This document shows positions 16,733 through 20,353 of a stretch of DNA of 20,353 bases, in pieces. Source of the stretch: Betaproteobacteria bacterium (GTDB lineage: Bacteria; Pseudomonadota; Gammaproteobacteria; Burkholderiales; SG8-39); contig JAAOZY010000189.1 in assembly GCA_012274205.1 (NCBI GenBank), positions 1 through 20,353 of the forward strand, written 5' to 3'. How positions within the stretch are numbered: position 1 is the stretch's first letter; every line of letters begins with the position of its first letter. A program made the translations under genes and the position numbers. The notes beneath the pieces were generated by a model that saw only the letters and a program-made list of their open reading frames with translations, was not told where the DNA came from and did not search any database.

Positions 16733-17111
16733 GATTCTCCTGCCGTTCAGAATCTACGCCGAGAAGACCGGTGTATTGCGCGTGGTGGCGCAGACGCGCG
16801 CAGGCTCGTTCGGGCTGCTGCCGCAGCGGCTGGACTGCGTGGCGGCGCTCGCGCCGGGAATACTGGTGTTCGAAACCGCGGCGGAAGGCGAGGTTTGCAT
16901 GGCCGTTGATGAAGGCGTGCTGGTCAAGGCCGGCGCCGACGTGCTGGTCTCCGTGCGCAATGCGATCGGGGGAACGGACCTGGATAAGCTGCGCCAGGCG
17001 GTGGAGAAGGAATTTCTCAATCTGGACGAACAGGAGAAAAGCGTACGCTCGGTGATGGCCAAACTGGAGAGCGGCTTCATCCGCCGTTTCGCCGCCTTTC
17101 ATCATGAATGA
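16722..17111 (+). CDS. atpC: N-ATPase epsilon subunit
   Basis: This 129-residue central-stalk subunit has the beta-sandwich N-terminal domain of about 85 residues (MNLKILLPFRIYAEKTGVLR, GSFGLLPQRLDCVAALAPG, VCMAVDEGVLVKAGADVLVSVRNA). It ends with a helical segment (about 90-122) of charged residues. The length suits N-type enzymes. The GLLPQRLDCVA motif is the equivalent of the GILPGHAPL turn of F-type epsilon. It overlaps beta by 11 bases and AtpQ by 8, so translation is coupled. Confidence 0.93.
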   Translation: MNLKILLPFRIYAEKTGVLRVVAQTRAGSFGLLPQRLDCVAALAPGILVFETAAEGEVCMAVDEGVLVKAGADVLVSVRNAIGGTDLDKLRQAVEKEFLNLDEQEKSVRSVMAKLESGFIRRFAAFHHE

Positions 17112-17442
17112 CGAGCCGGAAATGAAATCCGCGCCGGGCGCGAACGAATTCAGCCATGAGGTGGGGGTGAAGGCGGCGCGCAAGCTCAAGGCGCAGCGCC
17201 ATGTCACCCAGACCGTGTGGTCCGGCCTGGGCATGATGGGCATGGTGGGCTGGTCGGTGGCGGTGCCGACGCTGCTGGGCGCGGCGCTTGGGCTGTGGCT
17301 GGATGCGCGCTATCCGGGTGGGCGCTCCTGGACGCTCGCGCTGCTGGCCCTCGGTTTGGCCCTGGGCTGCTTCAACGCCTGGCATTGGGTGGCAAAGGAA
17401 GACCGCGAAATCCACGAGCAGGACAGGAATAGCGATGAATGA
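17104..17442 (+). CDS. atpQ: AtpQ (AtpI-like) N-ATPase accessory protein
   Basis: This 112-residue membrane protein has a charged N-terminus (1-38), two membrane helices (about 42-66 and 76-96) separated by a short ARYPGGRS loop, and an acidic tail. It is the AtpI-like protein that follows epsilon in N-ATPase operons and is thought to help c-ring assembly. The PTLLGAALGLWLDARY segment is typical of the AtpI family. It overlaps its neighbours on both sides. Confidence 0.9.
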   Translation: MNDEPEMKSAPGANEFSHEVGVKAARKLKAQRHVTQTVWSGLGMMGMVGWSVAVPTLLGAALGLWLDARYPGGRSWTLALLALGLALGCFNAWHWVAKEDREIHEQDRNSDE

Positions 17443-17749
17443 ACCCATGAGCCTGGCGTTCGCCCTCGCAATGGGCGTCTTGCTCGGCGCGATGTTTTAC
17501 GGCGGCCTTTGGTGGACGGTGCGCCGGGCGGTCTCGTCCAAACGCGTGGCGCTGTGGTTTCTCGGCAGCCTGCTGCTGCGCATGGGCCTTGCGCTCACCG
17601 GCCTTTACTTTGTCGCGGGCGGTCATTGGCAACCGCTGCTGCTGTGTCTCCTCGGATTCGTTCTGGCACGAATCGCCGTGATCCGGCTGACGCGGCCGCT
17701 GGACGACAACACCGCCACTCAGGCAGCGGAGAGCAGCCATGCACCTTAG
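17435..17749 (+). CDS. atpR: AtpR N-ATPase subunit
   Basis: This 104-residue protein is specific to N-ATPase operons. It has three membrane helices (about 6-29, 38-61, 64-84) and conserved arginines R49 and R79 within or beside the second and third. In this family those arginines are proposed to face the carboxylates of the c-ring during assembly or pumping. The start at 17435 (MNEPMSLAF) overlaps AtpQ by 8 bases and fits the tight spacing of the operon. A longer frame reaching back to 17288 would run through AtpQ and is a false extension. Confidence 0.88.
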   Translation: MNEPMSLAFALAMGVLLGAMFYGGLWWTVRRAVSSKRVALWFLGSLLLRMGLALTGLYFVAGGHWQPLLLCLLGFVLARIAVIRLTRPLDDNTATQAAESSHAP

Positions 17750-18518
17750 CCCCGACGGCATCATCTTCTGGCAAAGCGGGATGTTCAAATTGAACGCGAC
17801 CATCGCGTACACCTGGGGATTGATGCTGGTGCTGGCAATCGGCTCAAAACTGGTGACGCGCAAGCTTTCCACGGGACTGGAGCGTTCGCGCTGGCAGAAT
17901 CTGCTGGAAATCGTGGTCACCGCGATCAACGGGCAGATCGCCGAGGTCGGCCTGCGCGCGCCCGCAAAATATCTGGGCTTTCTCGGTACCCTGTTCCTGT
18001 TCGTCGCAATGGCGAGCCTGTTCACCATCGTTCCCGGCTACGAGCCGCCGACCGGTTCGCTCTCGACCACCGCGGCGCTGGCGATCTGCGTGTTCGTGGC
18101 GGTGCCGCTGTACGGCATCGAGGATCGCGGACTCGGCGGCTATTTCCGGGAATACCTGAAGCCGACGGTGATCATGCTGCCGTTCAACGTCATCAGCGAA
18201 CTTTCGCGCACCCTGGCGCTGGCGGTGCGCCTGTTCGGCAACATGATGAGCGGAACGATGATTCTCGCCATCCTGCTGACCATCACGCCCTTCGTCTTCC
18301 CGATCGCCATGAGCGCGCTCGGACTGCTCACCGGCATGGTGCAGGCTTACATCTTCTTTATCCTGGCCACGGTCTACATCGCCGCTGCCACGCGCACGCG
18401 CAAGACCGGCCCGGAAGCGAAAGCAGAATCCGAGACGGGAGCCAAAACCGAGCCCGGGCCAGAGGGCAAAGTCGAGCCCAGGCCCGAAGCAAAACGCGGG
18501 CCCACGCCAGAGAAATGA
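17739..18518 (+). CDS. atpB: N-ATPase subunit a (Fo)
   Basis: This 259-residue stator channel has the essential arginine R164 in the motif LAVRLFGNMMSG and Q202 in the later helix (MVQAYIFFILATVYIAAA), so both half-channel landmarks are present. The membrane part ends near 217. A 42-residue tail of Pro/Glu/Lys/Gly repeats (RTRKTGPEAKAESETGAKTE and on) follows and is absent from ordinary a subunits. It overlaps AtpR by 11 bases. A similar Pro/Glu/Lys tail occurs on the b subunit of the same operon. Confidence 0.95.
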   Translation: MHLSPDGIIFWQSGMFKLNATIAYTWGLMLVLAIGSKLVTRKLSTGLERSRWQNLLEIVVTAINGQIAEVGLRAPAKYLGFLGTLFLFVAMASLFTIVPGYEPPTGSLSTTAALAICVFVAVPLYGIEDRGLGGYFREYLKPTVIMLPFNVISELSRTLALAVRLFGNMMSGTMILAILLTITPFVFPIAMSALGLLTGMVQAYIFFILATVYIAAATRTRKTGPEAKAESETGAKTEPGPEGKVEPRPEAKRGPTPEK

Positions 18519-18548
18519 AACAGAACGCCAACCAGGAAAGGACGCACC

Positions 18549-18830
18549 ATGGATAGCATGACGCTCATCGCAATCGCTTCTATCGTCACCGCCGGTCTGA
18601 CGATTGCCCTGGGGAGTATCGGACCCGCGCTCGGCGAAGGGCGTGCGGTGGCCACGGCATTGAGCTCGCTGGCGCAGCAGCCCGACGCCGCGACGACCAT
18701 CACGCGCACCCTGTTCGTGGGTCTGGCAATGATCGAGTCCATCGCGATCTACTGCTTCGTGGTATCGATGATCCTCATTTTTGCCAACCCGTTCTGGAAC
18801 CACGTCATCGCCCAAGCCGCGGGAAAGTAA
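18549..18830 (+). CDS. atpE: N-ATPase subunit c (rotor ring)
   Basis: This 93-residue hairpin has helix 1 at 5-40 and helix 2 at 50-80. The ion-carrying glutamate is E63, followed by S64, in GLAMIESIAIY. Helix 1 has a second carboxylate, E30 (ALGEGRA), as is usual in N-type c subunits. Two departures stand out. The residue after E63-S64 is isoleucine, not the threonine of Na+-binding rings. The loop has QQP (43-45) where RQP is almost universal. Two carboxylates and no threonine favour proton over sodium coupling, in line with the proton-specific N-type ring of Burkholderia. A gaaaggacg site lies before the ATG. Confidence 0.94.
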   Translation: MDSMTLIAIASIVTAGLTIALGSIGPALGEGRAVATALSSLAQQPDAATTITRTLFVGLAMIESIAIYCFVVSMILIFANPFWNHVIAQAAGK

Positions 18831-18833
18831 GCC

Positions 18834-19910
18834 ATGCTGATTGACTGGTTCACCGTTCTGGCGCAAGTCGTCAACTTCCTCATCCTGGTGTGGCTGCTGA
18901 AGCGCTTCCTTTACCGGCCCATACTCGACGCCATCGACGCGCGCGAGCAGCGGATCGCCAAGGAGCTTGCGGACGCGGATGCGAAAAAGGCGGAGGCGCA
19001 AAAGGAGCGCGACGAGTTCCAGCACAAGAATGAGGCGTTCGAGCAGCAGCGCGCCGCGCTATTGAGCAAGGCGACGGACGAAGCGAAAGCCGAGCGTCAG
19101 CGCCTGCTGGACGAAGCGCGGCAGGCGGCCGATGCCCTGGCCGCCAAGCGGGAGGAAGCACTCAGAAGCGAACAGCAGAACTTGAGCGAAGCGCTCGGCC
19201 AGCGCGCGCGCGAGGAGGTGTTTGCCATTGCACGCAAGGCGCTGGCCGATCTCGCCGCGACGAGCCTGGAAGAGCGCATGGCTGAGGTGTTCACCCGACG
19301 CTTGCGCGGGATGGACGCCAAGGCGAAAACGGGCTTGGGCGCGGCCCTGAAGTCGGCGTCTTCCCCCGGGCTCGTGCGCAGCGCGTTCGACCTGCCGCCG
19401 CAGCAGCGCACGCTGATTCAAACTGCGATCAACGAAACCTTCGCCGCGGATATCCACATCCGCTTCGAGACCGCGCCGGATCTGGTCAGCGGAATCGAGC
19501 TCGCCACCGATGGACAAAAGCTGGGTTGGAGCATCGCGGACTATCTGGCATCGCTGCAAAAGGGCGTCGAGGCGCTTATGCAGGAGAAGGACAAAGACCA
19601 GGCCCAGGCCCAGGCAAGAAAGCCATCCGAACTGAGCAGGCGCATCGGCAAGCGAGCCTATGAGCTCTACGAAGAGCACGGCCGCAAGGACGGGCTGGCA
19701 GCCCAGGACTGGAAGACGGCGGAGAGTGAGATTCGGAAAGGGATTTCCAATCCTGTCAAAAGCAAGCCGGCACCTGAAGCCAAAGCTGAACCGAAGCCTG
19801 AACCTGAAGAGAAAGCCGAGCCCAAGCCCGAAGTCAAAGCCGAGTCCGAACCTGAAGCCAAAGCCGGGCCTGCGTCGGAACAAACCAAGCCGCAGGCAAA
19901 GGGCCGATGA
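18834..19910 (+). CDS. atpF: N-ATPase b subunit with delta-like region, DUF2934-like domain and repeat tail
   Basis: At 358 residues it is far longer than normal b (about 160). It has one N-terminal membrane helix (4-22, WFTVLAQVVNFLILVWLLKRF) and a long charged coiled coil (about 35-150). A delta-like segment (about 165-245) reads LVRSAFDLPPQQRTLIQTAI, then PDLVSGIELATDGQKLGWSI. No separate delta gene is seen, which is typical of N-ATPases, so the stator connection may be supplied here. Residues 267-302 (RRIGKRAYELYEEHGRKDGL and on) match DUF2934, closely related to the tail of the P-type ATPase in this window. A tail of KPEPEAK-type repeats (308-358) ends the protein. Its start is 4 bp after the c stop. 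Confidence 0.92.
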   Translation: MLIDWFTVLAQVVNFLILVWLLKRFLYRPILDAIDAREQRIAKELADADAKKAEAQKERDEFQHKNEAFEQQRAALLSKATDEAKAERQRLLDEARQAADALAAKREEALRSEQQNLSEALGQRAREEVFAIARKALADLAATSLEERMAEVFTRRLRGMDAKAKTGLGAALKSASSPGLVRSAFDLPPQQRTLIQTAINETFAADIHIRFETAPDLVSGIELATDGQKLGWSIADYLASLQKGVEALMQEKDKDQAQAQARKPSELSRRIGKRAYELYEEHGRKDGLAAQDWKTAESEIRKGISNPVKSKPAPEAKAEPKPEPEEKAEPKPEVKAESEPEAKAGPASEQTKPQAKGR

Positions 19911-20353
19911 GCATGGAACCCGGGGGCTTCAGGCACGCTTTCGATCGCGCGTTCGCCGGTATGCGCGAAGCGCGGGAAGCGTTCACGCCGCAGCTCACGC
20001 CGCGCGAGGTGGGCACGATCACCAGCATCGCCACCGGCATCGCCAAGGTGTCCGGGCTCCCGGGCGTGGGTTTCGATGAACTGGTGGAATTTCCCGGCGA
20101 CGTGCTCGGCATTGCGTTCAATGTGGACGCGGACGAGATCGGCGTCGTTCTGCTCGGCGAATACTGGCATCTGCAGGCCGGAGATGAAGTCCGGCGCACC
20201 GGCCGGGTCATGGACGTGGCCGTGGGCGATGGCTTGCTCGGGCGCGTCATCGACCCCCTGGGCCGGCCGCTGGACGGCAAGGGCGCGCTGGCCGCAGGCG
20301 CGCGCCTGCCGATCGAGCGGCCCGCCGCGCCCATCATGGACCGCGCGCCGGTA
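19907..20353 (+). CDS. atpA: N-ATPase alpha subunit (partial, cut by window end)
   Basis: 149 residues are visible. The start overlaps the b stop as ATGA and gives MSMEPGGFRHAFDRAFAGMR. The beta-barrel domain follows: REVGTITSIATGIAKVSGLP, GFDELVEFPGDVLGIAFNVD and GEYWHLQAGDEVRRTGRVMDV. It runs into GLLGRVIDPLGRPLDGKG and ends near the PIMDRAPV stretch ahead of the Walker A domain, which lies outside the window. Gamma should follow in the usual N-ATPase order. Confidence 0.93.
   Translation, partial: MSMEPGGFRHAFDRAFAGMREAREAFTPQLTPREVGTITSIATGIAKVSGLPGVGFDELVEFPGDVLGIAFNVDADEIGVVLLGEYWHLQAGDEVRRTGRVMDVAVGDGLLGRVIDPLGRPLDGKGALAAGARLPIERPAAPIMDRAPV

Overview
The window looks like a GC-rich betaproteobacterial chromosome (Burkholderiales/Nitrosomonadales type; the order is not certain). 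The evidence is the high G+C, the protein families present, and the C-terminal sequence of a broken Crp/Fnr regulator. Almost everything is on the + strand. It reads as a stress or low-oxygen survival island followed by an alternative rotary ATPase operon.

Layout. 64-1745: a YihY/BrkB membrane protein, a 50-residue DUF3096 protein and a secreted Cys-pair protein. 1746-2410: a decayed Crp/Fnr regulator (minus strand) and a structured promoter region. 2411-5572: an M48-type secreted metalloprotease, a minus-strand RRM-like small protein, a CBS protein, a fatty-acid-hydroxylase-like membrane enzyme and a small unknown protein. 5929-11891: a Gly/Met-rich envelope peptide, a DUF302 protein, phosphoketolase (xfp) and a P3A-type proton-pumping ATPase. 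12240-15142: a small lipoprotein, a candidate small RNA with a strong terminator, a SpoIIAA-like protein, a histidine phosphatase and a CDF metal transporter. 15257-20353 (window end): an N-ATPase operon in the order beta, epsilon, AtpQ, AtpR, a, c, b, alpha (cut by the window end).

The main hidden signal is a dispersed 18-bp operator. Its core is TGTRCG-N4-CGYACA followed by GA. I find ten copies, all intergenic and all oriented toward the next gene. At five copies a good -10-like hexamer (at least 4/6) starts 18-19 bp after the box, and a sixth has a weaker one. That spacing puts the palindrome centre near -41.5, the geometry of a class II Crp/Fnr-activated promoter. One box precedes the N-ATPase operon. 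Another precedes what looks like an unannotated RNA of about 95 nt: a hairpin with a C/U-rich anti-Shine-Dalgarno loop, then a textbook terminator. A Crp/Fnr-type regulator may therefore control both ion pumps, stress proteins and a small RNA here. This is inference and is unproven.

A second unusual feature is a DUF2934-like module at the C-terminus of the P-type ATPase and again in the b subunit of the N-ATPase (21 of 31 positions identical). Two unrelated ion pumps may thus share one accessory domain. Working together, phosphoketolase would supply acetyl phosphate for ATP, while the P3A ATPase and N-ATPase would spend ATP to maintain the membrane potential or pH when respiration fails.
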